The notes below the pieces were generated by a model that was not told the DNA's origin, searched no databases, and worked only from the letters and a program-made list of their open reading frames with translations. A DNA stretch of 64,000 nt, from positions 465,293 to 529,292 of the forward strand of contig NZ_VHKL01000003.1 of the NCBI RefSeq assembly GCF_007474605.1. The letters are read 5' to 3'. The position numbers and the translations under genes were made by a program. This document shows, one piece after another, positions 1-7,982 of the stretch (the stretch's first letter is position 1; each line of letters opens with the position of its first letter). Source of the stretch: Rhodoligotrophos appendicifer. Lineage in GTDB: Bacteria; Pseudomonadota; Alphaproteobacteria; Rhizobiales; Im1.

Positions 1-746
1 CCGATGACCTGCACGATGATCCAGCCGTCCAAGGTCTTGAACACATCCGACGGCCCGCAGAACGGATTGCGGTTGGCGGTCGCCTGCCGGTCGAGCTGCA
101 GGGCCGACTGCTCCACCAGCATGGTGCTGAGAAACGTATACGCCGTCCCCACCAGCGAGCCTTCGACCACCTGGCCCTTGCCGGTCTTCTGCCGTTCGAT
201 GAGGGCCGCGAGCGTGCCGCAGGCGCAGGCCAGCGCCGTGCCGAAATCCACATAGGAGACATTCGGCTTCAACGGATCGCCCGGCCGGCCGGACATGGAG
301 ATGGCACCGCTCACCGCCTGCGCGATGCCATCGAAGCCGATGCGCTCGGCCTTGGGCCCGCCCGATCCGAAGACCGACGCCGTGGTCAGGATGATGTCCG
401 GCTTGATGGCCGACAGCGTCGCATAATCGAGCCCCAGATTGGCCAGTGCCCGGGCCGGCAGATTGGCCACCACCACATCCGCCGTCTCGACCAGGCGCCT
501 TGTGACGTCCCGCCCGGCCGCGGTCGTCGGATCGAGGGTCATCGATCGCTTGTTGCGGTTGACCTGCAGATACATGCTGCCCGAGCCGTCCTCGGCCACC
601 GGCATGACGAAGCGGTCCTCGCTGCCGCCGATCTTGTCGATGCGGATCACCTCGGCGCCGAAATCGCCCAGCAGCGCCGCGCAATAGGGCCCGGCGAGAT
701 ACCGACCGAAATCCAGGACCCGGATGCCGTCGAGGATGCCTGCCAC
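1..746 (-). CDS. Class III CoA transferase (CaiB/BaiF), partial
   Basis: Moves CoA between carboxylates by covalent Asp-CoA chemistry. Only the N-terminal 248 or so residues are in the window; the gene runs off the left edge. Reading the minus strand from a GTG at 746 gives VAGILDGIRVLDF, then LAGPYCAALLGDFGAEVI, and YVDFGTALA, whose Asp (residue 167) is where family III enzymes carry the catalytic aspartate. The GTG lies 2 nt after the stop of the upstream acyl-CoA dehydrogenase, so translation is probably coupled. It is the last visible gene of the leftward operon that begins at 7904. The family is certain; the substrate is unknown. Confidence 0.9.
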   Translation of the reverse strand, partial: MAGILDGIRVLDFGRYLAGPYCAALLGDFGAEVIRIDKIGGSEDRFVMPVAEDGSGSMYLQVNRNKRSMTLDPTTAAGRDVTRRLVETADVVVANLPARALANLGLDYATLSAIKPDIILTTASVFGSGGPKAERIGFDGIAQAVSGAISMSGRPGDPLKPNVSYVDFGTALACACGTLAALIERQKTGKGQVVEGSLVGTAYTFLSTMLVEQSALQLDRQATANRNPFCGPSDVFKTLDGWIIVQVI

Positions 747-748
747 GG

Positions 749-1924
749 TCAGCCTTTCGTGTCGCGTTGCCGGCCGAGCAGATGGTCGGAGATGATCCTC
801 AGCTGGATCTCGGAGGTTCCCTCGAAGATCTTGGTGAGGCGCGCGTCGCGCCAGTAGCGCTCGACCGCATTCAGCGTGGTATAGCCCGCCCCGCCGAACA
901 CCTGCAGCGCCTCGCTGCACACCCGCTCCGACATTTCGCTGGCGAACAGCTTCACCATGGCCGCCTCCTTGTCGCAGCGCCGATGTCCGTCGATCTCGCT
1001 GCAGACATAATAGAGCAATTGCCGCGCCGCCTCGATTTCCGTGGCCATGGTCGCGAGCTTGAAGCGGATCGCCTGGAATTCGCCGATCGCCTTGCCGAAC
1101 TGGCGCCGCTCCTGGGCATAGGCGGTCGCATCCTCCAGGGCGCCCTGGGCAAGCCCGATGGAGCGCGCCGCCGTATGCGCGCGCGCCTTTTCGAGGCCGT
1201 GGGAGAGCATGTAGAAGGCCTTGCCCTCCTCCCCGATCATGTTCGCAGCCGGCACCCGGCAGCCGTCAAAGGCAAGCTCCCAGGTCTTCCAGCCGTGATA
1301 GCCGATCTTGGGGATGGTGGCGCCCGAGACGTTCTCCGGCAGCTCGCCCCGCGGCTTCTCCACCATGAAGGCGCTGATCCCCTGGTGGCGCTTATTGTCC
1401 GGCACCGTCTGGTCGGTCCGCGCCATGACCAGGATGAAATCCGCCCCATCGGCGAAGGTGCACCAGTATTTGTTCCCCGTCAGCAGCCAGTCGTCGCCAT
1501 CCTTTTCGGCGCGGCAGGAGAGGCTCGAGACGTCCGAGCCGGTATCGGGCTCCGACAGCGAAAAAGCGCCGAGACATTCCCCCGCCGCCATCTTGGGCAG
1601 GATGCGCTTGCGCTGCTCGGGCGTCATGGCGGTGTCCATGCTGAGCAGGCCGTTGCCCCGGGCGATCAGACTGGCGACGCTCATCCAGCCCCGCGCCAGC
1701 TCCTCTGCCACCAGGCAATATTCGAAGCAGCCGAGACCGAGCCCGCCATCCTCTTCCGGGATGAGAATGCCGAAATAGCCCATCTCCGACATCTTGTCGC
1801 GCAAGTCCATGGGGATCTCGCCGCGCTCCGGATCGAGGCGGTTCGCCACCGGCAGCACCTCGGCCATGGTGAACTGGCGAGCCGCCTCCTTGATCATGCG
1901 GCGTTCTTCGGTCATCAGGCTCAC
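749..1924 (-). CDS. Acyl-CoA dehydrogenase
   Basis: Flavoenzyme introducing the alpha,beta double bond into an acyl-CoA and passing electrons to ETF. 391 residues, a normal family length. The FAD/substrate loop LSEPDTGSD lies in the middle domain, and the C-terminal KIFEGTSEIQ carries a Glu (residue 368) at the position of the catalytic base of medium-chain-type enzymes. ATG start; a second Met at codon 4 is a possible alternative. It sits 3 nt after the MmgE/PrpD stop and 2 nt before the CoA transferase. It is one of two acyl-CoA dehydrogenases in this operon and the one with the more canonical active site. Confidence 0.93.
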   Translation of the reverse strand: MSLMTEERRMIKEAARQFTMAEVLPVANRLDPERGEIPMDLRDKMSEMGYFGILIPEEDGGLGLGCFEYCLVAEELARGWMSVASLIARGNGLLSMDTAMTPEQRKRILPKMAAGECLGAFSLSEPDTGSDVSSLSCRAEKDGDDWLLTGNKYWCTFADGADFILVMARTDQTVPDNKRHQGISAFMVEKPRGELPENVSGATIPKIGYHGWKTWELAFDGCRVPAANMIGEEGKAFYMLSHGLEKARAHTAARSIGLAQGALEDATAYAQERRQFGKAIGEFQAIRFKLATMATEIEAARQLLYYVCSEIDGHRRCDKEAAMVKLFASEMSERVCSEALQVFGGAGYTTLNAVERYWRDARLTKIFEGTSEIQLRIISDHLLGRQRDTKG

Positions 1925-1927
1925 GGT

Positions 1928-3319
1928 CTATGTTCCTTGGAGACGGGGGCCGGGGGCGCAGAGCGCCACCAGGGCGTTGAGATCGGGCAGACAGTCGAGA
2001 TCATCGACCGCCGCCGCCAGGGCCTGGGCGCGCTCCGCCCCCAGGATCGGCACGGCGAGGCCCATGAACTTGGCGTTGAGTTTGCGGTCCTGCGCATCGA
2101 GGTCGCGCTCGGGCAGGCCGGAATCAGATTCGGCGGAGACGACGCGCCCATCCTGCAGCGTGACCGACATCTCCGCATGGGTGGTCGGCCTGCCCTGCGA
2201 AAAGCCGACGCTCACCCGGTCGCGCAGGCGGCACAGGGCGGCGGCGGTGGCGACCTCGTCGCTGAAACTGTCGAGTGCTGCCGTGTCGCGTCCCGCCAGT
2301 CCCATGGCGGCGGCGAGCCTGAGGCTGAACTTCGCCTCGAGGCCGGTTGCCGGTTCGGCGATGTTGCAGACCTTGTCACAGGCCGGATGCACGGTGACGG
2401 TCACCGCCTGAATCTGGTCGAGGGCGAGGCCATGCCTCTCCCGCAGCGCCGTCGCGGCCTCGATCGTCGAATGGGTCAGGTAGCAGGCTGCGTGGAACTT
2501 GAAGAGCGTGTCCAGGATGAAGGCGCCCGATGCGGGCTCGCGCCATGCGGCGGCGGGATCGAAGCGCGCACTATGGGTCGCAGCGAACCCTTGCGCGCAT
2601 TCGATCGCCTGTTCATTGCTGGTGAAGCCCGCCTCGGCCAGCTGTGCGGCGAGCACCGCGGCCTGTGCGGCGCGGCCTGCATGCAGGGGCTTGCACATGG
2701 TCCCGAACATGGATTTAAGCCCCGCCGCAGTGGTGGCGGCGATCCCCAGCGCGCGGACGGTCGCCGATCCGTCGAGATCGAGGAGCCGGCAGGCCGCAGC
2801 CGCTCCCCCGAACACACCCAGGGTCGCCGTCGCATGGAAGCCCCCTTCGTAATGGTCGGGCATGACGGTTTGGCCCACCCGGCAGGCGGTGTCGTAGCCG
2901 GCGACGAAGGCGGTCATCACATGCGCGCCCGACAGGCGGCGCTCCTGCGCCAGTGCGATCAGCCCCGGCAGGATGGCGACCGTCGGATGGCCCAGGATCG
3001 CGAGGTTGACGTCGTCATAATCGAGCGCATGGGACGCGCTGCCATTGATCAGCGCCGCCTGTCCGGCCGTGGCGCTGAGCGGATGTCCGATTAGCCCGGC
3101 CGGGCCCCCCTGCGGCCGTTCCGCCGCGATCACCATCGTGACCAGCGGATCGGCGGCGGCGGCCAGGGTCACGCCCAGCCAGTCCAGCACGCAGTGCTTC
3201 GCCAGGCGGCGGACATCCGCGCTGAGATCCTCGAACCGCCAGGCCGCTGCGCGCTCCGCCAGCGCCCTTGTCAGGTCGGTGCGGCCCTCATACGCCGTGC
3301 TGTCCAGGGCGGGGTTCAT
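1928..3319 (-). CDS. MmgE/PrpD family protein
   Basis: Member of the family that contains 2-methylcitrate dehydratase and cis-aconitate decarboxylase. 463 residues from the ATG at 3319, which is 5 nt after the stop of the next acyl-CoA dehydrogenase; the frame is open further upstream, but that would overlap the neighbour. Family features seen: GSASHALDYDDVN and the later GGFHATATLG and KPLHAGRAAQ stretches, which supply the conserved His/Asp cluster. MmgE/PrpD genes also occur in itaconate-degradation loci of pseudomonads, and this operon shares other enzyme types with them. The exact reaction cannot be assigned. It is one of three paralogs in the window. Confidence 0.9.
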   Translation of the reverse strand: MNPALDSTAYEGRTDLTRALAERAAAWRFEDLSADVRRLAKHCVLDWLGVTLAAAADPLVTMVIAAERPQGGPAGLIGHPLSATAGQAALINGSASHALDYDDVNLAILGHPTVAILPGLIALAQERRLSGAHVMTAFVAGYDTACRVGQTVMPDHYEGGFHATATLGVFGGAAAACRLLDLDGSATVRALGIAATTAAGLKSMFGTMCKPLHAGRAAQAAVLAAQLAEAGFTSNEQAIECAQGFAATHSARFDPAAAWREPASGAFILDTLFKFHAACYLTHSTIEAATALRERHGLALDQIQAVTVTVHPACDKVCNIAEPATGLEAKFSLRLAAAMGLAGRDTAALDSFSDEVATAAALCRLRDRVSVGFSQGRPTTHAEMSVTLQDGRVVSAESDSGLPERDLDAQDRKLNAKFMGLAVPILGAERAQALAAAVDDLDCLPDLNALVALCAPGPRLQGT

Positions 3320-3324
3320 GCGGC

Positions 3325-4557
3325 TCAGAAGTCCACATCGCCCGCGAGCAGCCGTTGCGCGATGGTGCGCCGCTGGATCTCGCCGGTTCCGTCCGGGATC
3401 CGCATCACCCGGGCGAACCGGTATCCAGCTTCGAGGCGCAGTTCGTTGGTCAGGCCCATGGCCCCATGCACCTGGATGCAGCGGTCCATCACCCGGTTCA
3501 GCATCTCGGTTGAGAACGCCTTCACCATGGAGATTTCCTTCACCGCCCGTTTGCCCGTGGCGACCTGCCAGGCGCAGTTCTGCACCATGCTGCGGGCGGC
3601 ATAGATGTCCATGGCGCAGTCTGCGAGATGCAGCTGGATCGCCTGATGCTCCGCGATCGGCTTGCCGAAGGTCTTCCGCGTCTTGGCATAGTCGAGGGCT
3701 GCCTCCAGCGCCCAGCGGGCGAGCCCGACGCAGGACCCGGCCATGCCCAGCCGGCCGGTGTTCACGCCCGACATGGCGACCTTCAGCCCCTCGCCCACAG
3801 CACCCATCCGATGGCTGTCGGCGACCCGCACGCCCTCCAGGGCGATGATCCCGATCTCGGCGCCGAGATGGCCCATCACCGGGATTGTGCTCGGCACCGA
3901 GAACCCGGCTTGGTCCGTGCGCAGGAAGAACCCGGTGATGCCGCCCTTCCGCGCCGCCGCGGCATCCGGATCGGTCACGGCAAAGACCATGGCGTAATCC
4001 GCGTACGGCGCATTCGTGATCCACTGCTTGGTGCCGGTGAGCACCCAGTCGTCGCCGTCCCGCACGGCCCGCGACCGCATCCCAAAGACATCCGATCCGG
4101 CATCCGGCTCGCTCAGGCCGAAGCACAGGGTCTTCTCGCCGCTGGCGATCCCGTCGCGATAGAGGTCGAGCGTCTCCGGCTGGAGCCATTGCAGCAGCGG
4201 CGTCAGGCCGTTGGTGAAGGGCGAAGGGATGACGAAGGTCTGGATCAGCGGCCGGTCCGGGCCGTAGCGCGCATTAATCAATTCTTGCAGATAGACCGCC
4301 TCGATCGGCCCCAATCCGCCGCCGCCGAGCGCCTCGGAGCCGAACATCGTATAGAAGCCCTCCTCAGCCGACCGCATCCGCACGGTCTTCCGCAGGGCCA
4401 GGACCTCCGGCGCGAACCGGCCATCTTCGGTGAACAGTCGCCGCTCATTGCCGAGCAGGTCGCGATGGGCCTCTTCCAGGGGCACGACCTCCCGGTCGAT
4501 GAACTTGATCAGGCTCTCCCCGATCGCGACCGCTTCTTCCGGCAGGGTGAAGTCCAT
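3325..4557 (-). CDS. Acyl-CoA dehydrogenase (variant active site)
   Basis: 410-residue acyl-CoA dehydrogenase with the middle-domain motif LSEPDAGSDVFG and a C-terminal flavin region with QVHGAMGLTNELRLE. In the segment normally reading YEGT this protein has IPDGTGEIQ, with Asp in place of the usual catalytic Glu. That pattern also occurs in the larger FadE/ACAD10-11-type subgroup, so a bulky or branched acyl-CoA substrate is plausible. The gene lies 12 nt after the DUF35 gene and 5 nt before MmgE/PrpD. The family is certain; substrate preference is inference. Confidence 0.92.
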   Translation of the reverse strand: MDFTLPEEAVAIGESLIKFIDREVVPLEEAHRDLLGNERRLFTEDGRFAPEVLALRKTVRMRSAEEGFYTMFGSEALGGGGLGPIEAVYLQELINARYGPDRPLIQTFVIPSPFTNGLTPLLQWLQPETLDLYRDGIASGEKTLCFGLSEPDAGSDVFGMRSRAVRDGDDWVLTGTKQWITNAPYADYAMVFAVTDPDAAAARKGGITGFFLRTDQAGFSVPSTIPVMGHLGAEIGIIALEGVRVADSHRMGAVGEGLKVAMSGVNTGRLGMAGSCVGLARWALEAALDYAKTRKTFGKPIAEHQAIQLHLADCAMDIYAARSMVQNCAWQVATGKRAVKEISMVKAFSTEMLNRVMDRCIQVHGAMGLTNELRLEAGYRFARVMRIPDGTGEIQRRTIAQRLLAGDVDF

Positions 4558-4569
4558 GGGCGATCCGTC

Positions 4570-4977
4570 CTAACGTGCCAGGGGCGTGAACTTGGGCAAC
4601 GTGATCTCCTCGGTCACCGCTTCGAAGGCGACCTCCACCGGATCGCCGATCCGAACCGCCTCGACATCGTCGGTCACGATGTTCGTCATCATCCGCGGCC
4701 CCTCCGCCAGATCGATAAGCGCCACCACATAGGGCGCATCCGCCTTGAAGGCGGGCCCGGCCGGCCGGCGCGCGATCGTATAGCTGTAGATCACCCCCTT
4801 GCCGCTGGCCTCGATCCAGTCGAGATCGTCGGAAAAGCAATGCGGGCACAGCTCGCGCGGATAGAAATGCGCCTGGTTGCAGGCCCGGCAATGCTTGAGC
4901 ATCAGCTTATTGTCGCGCAGGGCCGACCAATAGGGTTCGGTTCCGGGATCGACGACGGGCAGCGGCTTTTCATACAT
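4570..4977 (-). CDS. DUF35 OB-fold/zinc-ribbon partner of thiolase-like protein
   Basis: 135-residue protein with an N-terminal rubredoxin-like zinc ribbon (Cys30, Cys33, Cys44, Cys47 in CRAC and CPHC) followed by an OB-fold. DUF35 proteins are obligate partners of thiolase-fold enzymes such as archaeal HMG-CoA-pathway thiolase and the steroid aldolase Ltp2-ChsH2. The ATG at 4977 is chosen because GAGGAG lies 6 nt upstream and the thiolase-like gene stops 2 nt before it; a longer in-frame start exists but lies inside the upstream gene. It is expected to form a complex with the product of 4980-6149. A second such pair is found at 44548-46139. Confidence 0.92.
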   Translation of the reverse strand: MYEKPLPVVDPGTEPYWSALRDNKLMLKHCRACNQAHFYPRELCPHCFSDDLDWIEASGKGVIYSYTIARRPAGPAFKADAPYVVALIDLAEGPRMMTNIVTDDVEAVRIGDPVEVAFEAVTEEITLPKFTPLAR

Positions 4978-4979
4978 CG

Positions 4980-6149
4980 TCAGCTCCTCGATAAGATGCA
5001 GGTGGCCCCGCTCGACAGCGTACCGCCGGTGCCATGCACCAGGGCGGTCGCGGCATCGGCCACTTGGCGGTCGCAGCATTCTCCCCGGAGCTGCCGCACC
5101 GCCTCGATCAGCAGGAAGATCCCGTACATGCCGGGATGGGCATAGGAGAGCCCGCCGCCATTGGTGTTCATGGGGAACGCACCCCCCGGCGCGATCCGCC
5201 CGTCCGAGACGAAGGCCCCGCCCTCGCCGCGCTTGCAGAAGCCCAGGGCCTCCAGCGTCATCAGCACGGTGATGGTGAAGCTGTCATAGACCTCCACCAC
5301 ATCGATCTGGTCATGGGTCATCCCCGCCATCTCCAGGGCATTGCGCCCGGCCATGGCGGCGGCGGTCAGATGCGTGAGGTCCGGCATGGCGCCGATCGTC
5401 CAATGGGTATGCGCCTCGCCGAAGCCGCGCACATGGATGGGAGTCCGGCCCAGATGGCGCGCATGCTCGGCCGTCGTCATCACCACGGCACCGCCGCCAT
5501 CGGTGACGAGGCAGCAATCCAGGATGCCGAGCGGATCCGACACCCGCGGACTGGCCAGGACGTCGGCGACCGTGAGGGGATCGCGCGCGGTCGCCGCCGG
5601 GTTCATCTGCGCCCAGCCGCGGGCGGCCACGGCGATCTCCGCGAGCTGTTCGCGCGTGGTGCCGAATTCGTGGAAATGGCGCATGGCGGCCAGTGCATAG
5701 CCGCCCACCGGCGTCGGCAGGCCCCAGGGCACTTCGAACTGCATGGTCAGGCTCGCGGGCCGCCCGGCGAGCGAACGGCTGCGCTCGCTGCGCTGGGTGC
5801 TGCCATAGGTGATCAGCGCCACCTCGCAGACCCCGCGCTCGATCGCCATCGCCGCGTGCCCCACATGGGATTCGAAGGCCGACCCCCCGATATTCGTGGA
5901 ATCCGTGAACCTTGGTGCGATCCCGAAATATTCGCTGAGCGTCACCGTCGGCAGCTGCCCCGCACCGGGGATACCCCACAGGCCGGCGGTGAGCAGCCCG
6001 TCCACGTCGCCCATGCTGAGGCCGGCATCGTCGAGGGCAGCCTTCGCCGCCCGCGCCTGCACCTGCAGCACAGAGGCGCCCCCGGGAACGACCCCCTTTT
6101 CCAGGGGCGTGTCGGCGACCCCGACGATGACGGCTTCGCGTCGGCTCAT
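4980..6149 (-). CDS. Thiolase-fold protein (SCPx/Ltp2-like) lacking the nucleophilic Cys
   Basis: 389 residues from an ATG overlapping the MaoC stop by 4 nt (ATGA). It aligns by eye with SCPx-type thiolases and steroid side-chain aldolases. Where SCPx thiolase has NNNCSTGS this protein reads STNIGGSAFESH, so the acylating Cys is Gly. It keeps AHPGM (His338), matching the thiolase GHPxG motif, and has Tyr288 in VYDSFT. With its DUF35 partner it may be a retro-aldolase or a non-decarboxylative C-C lyase rather than a thiolase. SDR, two MaoC-like proteins and this gene together resemble a split peroxisomal multifunctional enzyme plus SCPx. Confidence 0.88.
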   Translation of the reverse strand: MSRREAVIVGVADTPLEKGVVPGGASVLQVQARAAKAALDDAGLSMGDVDGLLTAGLWGIPGAGQLPTVTLSEYFGIAPRFTDSTNIGGSAFESHVGHAAMAIERGVCEVALITYGSTQRSERSRSLAGRPASLTMQFEVPWGLPTPVGGYALAAMRHFHEFGTTREQLAEIAVAARGWAQMNPAATARDPLTVADVLASPRVSDPLGILDCCLVTDGGGAVVMTTAEHARHLGRTPIHVRGFGEAHTHWTIGAMPDLTHLTAAAMAGRNALEMAGMTHDQIDVVEVYDSFTITVLMTLEALGFCKRGEGGAFVSDGRIAPGGAFPMNTNGGGLSYAHPGMYGIFLLIEAVRQLRGECCDRQVADAATALVHGTGGTLSSGATCILSRS

Positions 6150-6595
6150 GAGGCAGTCTCCAGCTCGGTTTTTGTCTCTGCGGCCAGCAGGCGGGCCTTG
6201 CCCCCCAGCACGGCCCGTTCGCCGACGCGGCACTCCACCTCCCACGCGGCGATGACGGCATCGTCCGCGGCGATGGCGGCCGCATCGTCCGCGGCGATGC
6301 TGCGGCAGGTCACCAGCACCTCGTCGCCCGGAAACACCGGCCCGAGAAAGGCCACATCGAGATCCCCTCCCTGCAGCCAGGCCTCGCCGATCTCGGCGCC
6401 CAGCACCTGGGAGAGAAAGGCCAATGTCATCATCCCATGGGCGATGGTCCGCCCGAAAGGCGTGGTCGCTGCGAAATCGGGATCGAGATGCAGCGGATTG
6501 CGGTCGCCCGAGGCCTCGGCATAGCGATCGATATCGGCCTGCAAGACCGCAAAGCGCCGGCTTGGCAGGTCCTGCTTCAGGTCCGGGAGGGTCAT
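6146..6595 (-). CDS. MaoC-like hot-dog hydratase with catalytic motif
   Basis: 149-residue single hot-dog domain. It contains the hydratase-2 motif: YAEASGDRNPLHLD (Asp31, His36) followed by TIAHGMM, so it should be catalytically competent as an (R)-specific enoyl-CoA hydratase or a mesaconyl/itaconyl-type hydratase. It overlaps both neighbours by ATGA junctions. The preceding gene encodes a second MaoC-like domain without this motif, and the two probably form a heteromer as ChsH1/ChsH2-type hydratases do. The stretch near residues 100-115 is Ala/Asp-rich and low in complexity. Confidence 0.88.
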   Translation of the reverse strand: MTLPDLKQDLPSRRFAVLQADIDRYAEASGDRNPLHLDPDFAATTPFGRTIAHGMMTLAFLSQVLGAEIGEAWLQGGDLDVAFLGPVFPGDEVLVTCRSIAADDAAAIAADDAVIAAWEVECRVGERAVLGGKARLLAAETKTELETAS

Positions 6596-6990
6596 TCCTG
6601 CCCCCAGATGCTCGTGATCCGGCCGCGCGTCACCAGTGTGCCCTGCTGGTTGCGCGTGACGGTCTCGGAGACCAGATAGCGCCGGCCCTTCTTCTCATAT
6701 TTGTCGACCACTTCGAGCTGCGTCTCCAGGACGTCGCCTGCCTTCACCGGCTGCAGAAAGCGGAAGCTCTGCTTGGCATGGACGCCGCCGGGCGGGCCCT
6801 TCAGCGCGTTTTGCGCCGGCCGCCCATAGACCGCCGCCAGCAAGGCGGGCGCGAACTCGCTTTGGGCGGAATCCTGCGTCGCCACCCGGAACGCCGCGAT
6901 CGCCTCCGGGGTCACCGCATACCGGGCCGGCGTCTCGGGAAACCGGTCTCCTATGGCGACCTCGTCATAGCGTCGGTAGCCCGAGCTCAT
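6592..6990 (-). CDS. MaoC-like N-terminal-type hot-dog protein (non-catalytic partner)
   Basis: 132-residue hot-dog protein starting MSSGYRRYDEVAIGDRF from the ATG at 6990, which overlaps the SDR stop by 4 nt. It resembles the N-terminal MaoC-like domain (FAS1_DH type) that pairs with a catalytic hot-dog partner. It lacks the SGDxNPxHxD signature seen in the next gene, so it is expected to supply substrate binding in a heteromer. The frame is open for about 680 nt upstream, but that extension would lie antiparallel-free over the SDR and has no good ribosome site; the coupled ATGA start is preferred. Confidence 0.82.
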   Translation of the reverse strand: MSSGYRRYDEVAIGDRFPETPARYAVTPEAIAAFRVATQDSAQSEFAPALLAAVYGRPAQNALKGPPGGVHAKQSFRFLQPVKAGDVLETQLEVVDKYEKKGRRYLVSETVTRNQQGTLVTRGRITSIWGQE

Positions 6991-7904
6991 GGAGCATCCC
7001 AGCAGAACACGTCCGCCGACACGTCCAGCGGCACGAAGCTCGGCCGCAGAGCCGGCAGCATGTGTTCGGCGAGGCTCTTGGGCGTCCAGCCCTCGGAGCG
7101 GTGAATGGAGCGCATGGGCCGCGGCTGGCTCATGAGGAAGACCTCGTTGCCGCGCACCGTGAAGATCTGTCCGGTCACGTCGCGGGCTGCATCGCTGCCC
7201 AGGAAGATGGCGAGCGGGGCGACCTTTTCCGGCGTCAGCTCGCGCGCCCGGGCGATGCGCTGCTCCTGTTCCGGCGTGTTCGGGATCGATCCGATCATCC
7301 GGCTCCAGGCGAAGGGCGAGATGCAATTGGAGCGCACGTTGAAGCGCTTCAGGTCCAGCGCCATGGACTTCGACAGGGCGACGATCCCGAGCTTGGCGGC
7401 GGAGTAGTTCGCTTGGCCGAAATTCCCCACCAGCCCGGAATTCGAGGTCATGCTGACGATGGCGCCGCTCTCTTGCTCCTTGAAGTGGTCGGCTGCGGCC
7501 CGGCTGACATTGAAGGCGCCGTAGAGATGCACCTTGATGACCGCGTCCCAGTCTTCGGGCGTCATCTTGAAGAAGATCTTGTCGCGCAGGATGCCGGCAT
7601 TGTTGACGACGCAGTCGATGCGTCCGAAGGCCTTGATGGCGGTGTCGATGATATTGTGGGCGGCATCCCACTCCGCCACCGTGTCGAAATTGGCGACCGC
7701 CTCCCCGCCCGCGGCCTTGATCTCGGCCACGACCTCGTCGGCCGGATTGTCGCCTTCCGCATCGCCTCGCAGCGAGACGCCGAAGTCGTTGACCACCACG
7801 GCGGCGCCATGCTGCGCCATCATGAGCGAGATCGCCCGCCCGAGTCCTCGGCCGCCGCCGGTCACGACCACGACCTTGCCGTCCATACTGCGCTCTTGGG
7901 TCAT
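6987..7904 (-). CDS. SDR, MFE-2-type 3-hydroxyacyl-CoA dehydrogenase
   Basis: 305-residue short-chain dehydrogenase. TGGGRGLG (cofactor binding) lies near residue 15, NNAGILRD and the catalytic YSAAK follow, and SNSGLVGNFGQANYSAAK closely resembles the dehydrogenase part of multifunctional enzyme type 2 (HSD17B4), which oxidises (3R)-hydroxyacyl-CoA. AGGGA lies about 6 nt before the ATG at 7904; Met7 is an alternative. It is the first gene of the leftward operon ending beyond the left edge, with a candidate operator 43 nt upstream. A C-terminal extension of about 45 residues beyond the core SDR fold is not identified. Confidence 0.9.
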   Translation of the reverse strand: MTQERSMDGKVVVVTGGGRGLGRAISLMMAQHGAAVVVNDFGVSLRGDAEGDNPADEVVAEIKAAGGEAVANFDTVAEWDAAHNIIDTAIKAFGRIDCVVNNAGILRDKIFFKMTPEDWDAVIKVHLYGAFNVSRAAADHFKEQESGAIVSMTSNSGLVGNFGQANYSAAKLGIVALSKSMALDLKRFNVRSNCISPFAWSRMIGSIPNTPEQEQRIARARELTPEKVAPLAIFLGSDAARDVTGQIFTVRGNEVFLMSQPRPMRSIHRSEGWTPKSLAEHMLPALRPSFVPLDVSADVFCWDAP

Positions 7905-7946
7905 TGCCGTCCCTGGATGATTTCTGATTTTTAAACGCGATATTGT

Positions 7947-7961
7947 TCTAACGATAGTTCG
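7947..7961. promoter_or_regulatory. Candidate operator TCTAAC-N4-GTTCG, copy 1
   Basis: TCTAACGATAGTTCG sits in the AT-rich 78-nt gap upstream of the SDR operon, 43 nt before its start. The AAC-N4-GTT core is partly palindromic. The same 15-nt pattern, with only the four central bases different, is found at 10258-10272 before the other operon of this region. It is probably the site of one shared regulator; TetR-type sites often have this form. No such regulator gene is in the window. Confidence 0.5.
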
Positions 7962-7982
7962 TTTTTTCGCGACGATCCAGAG

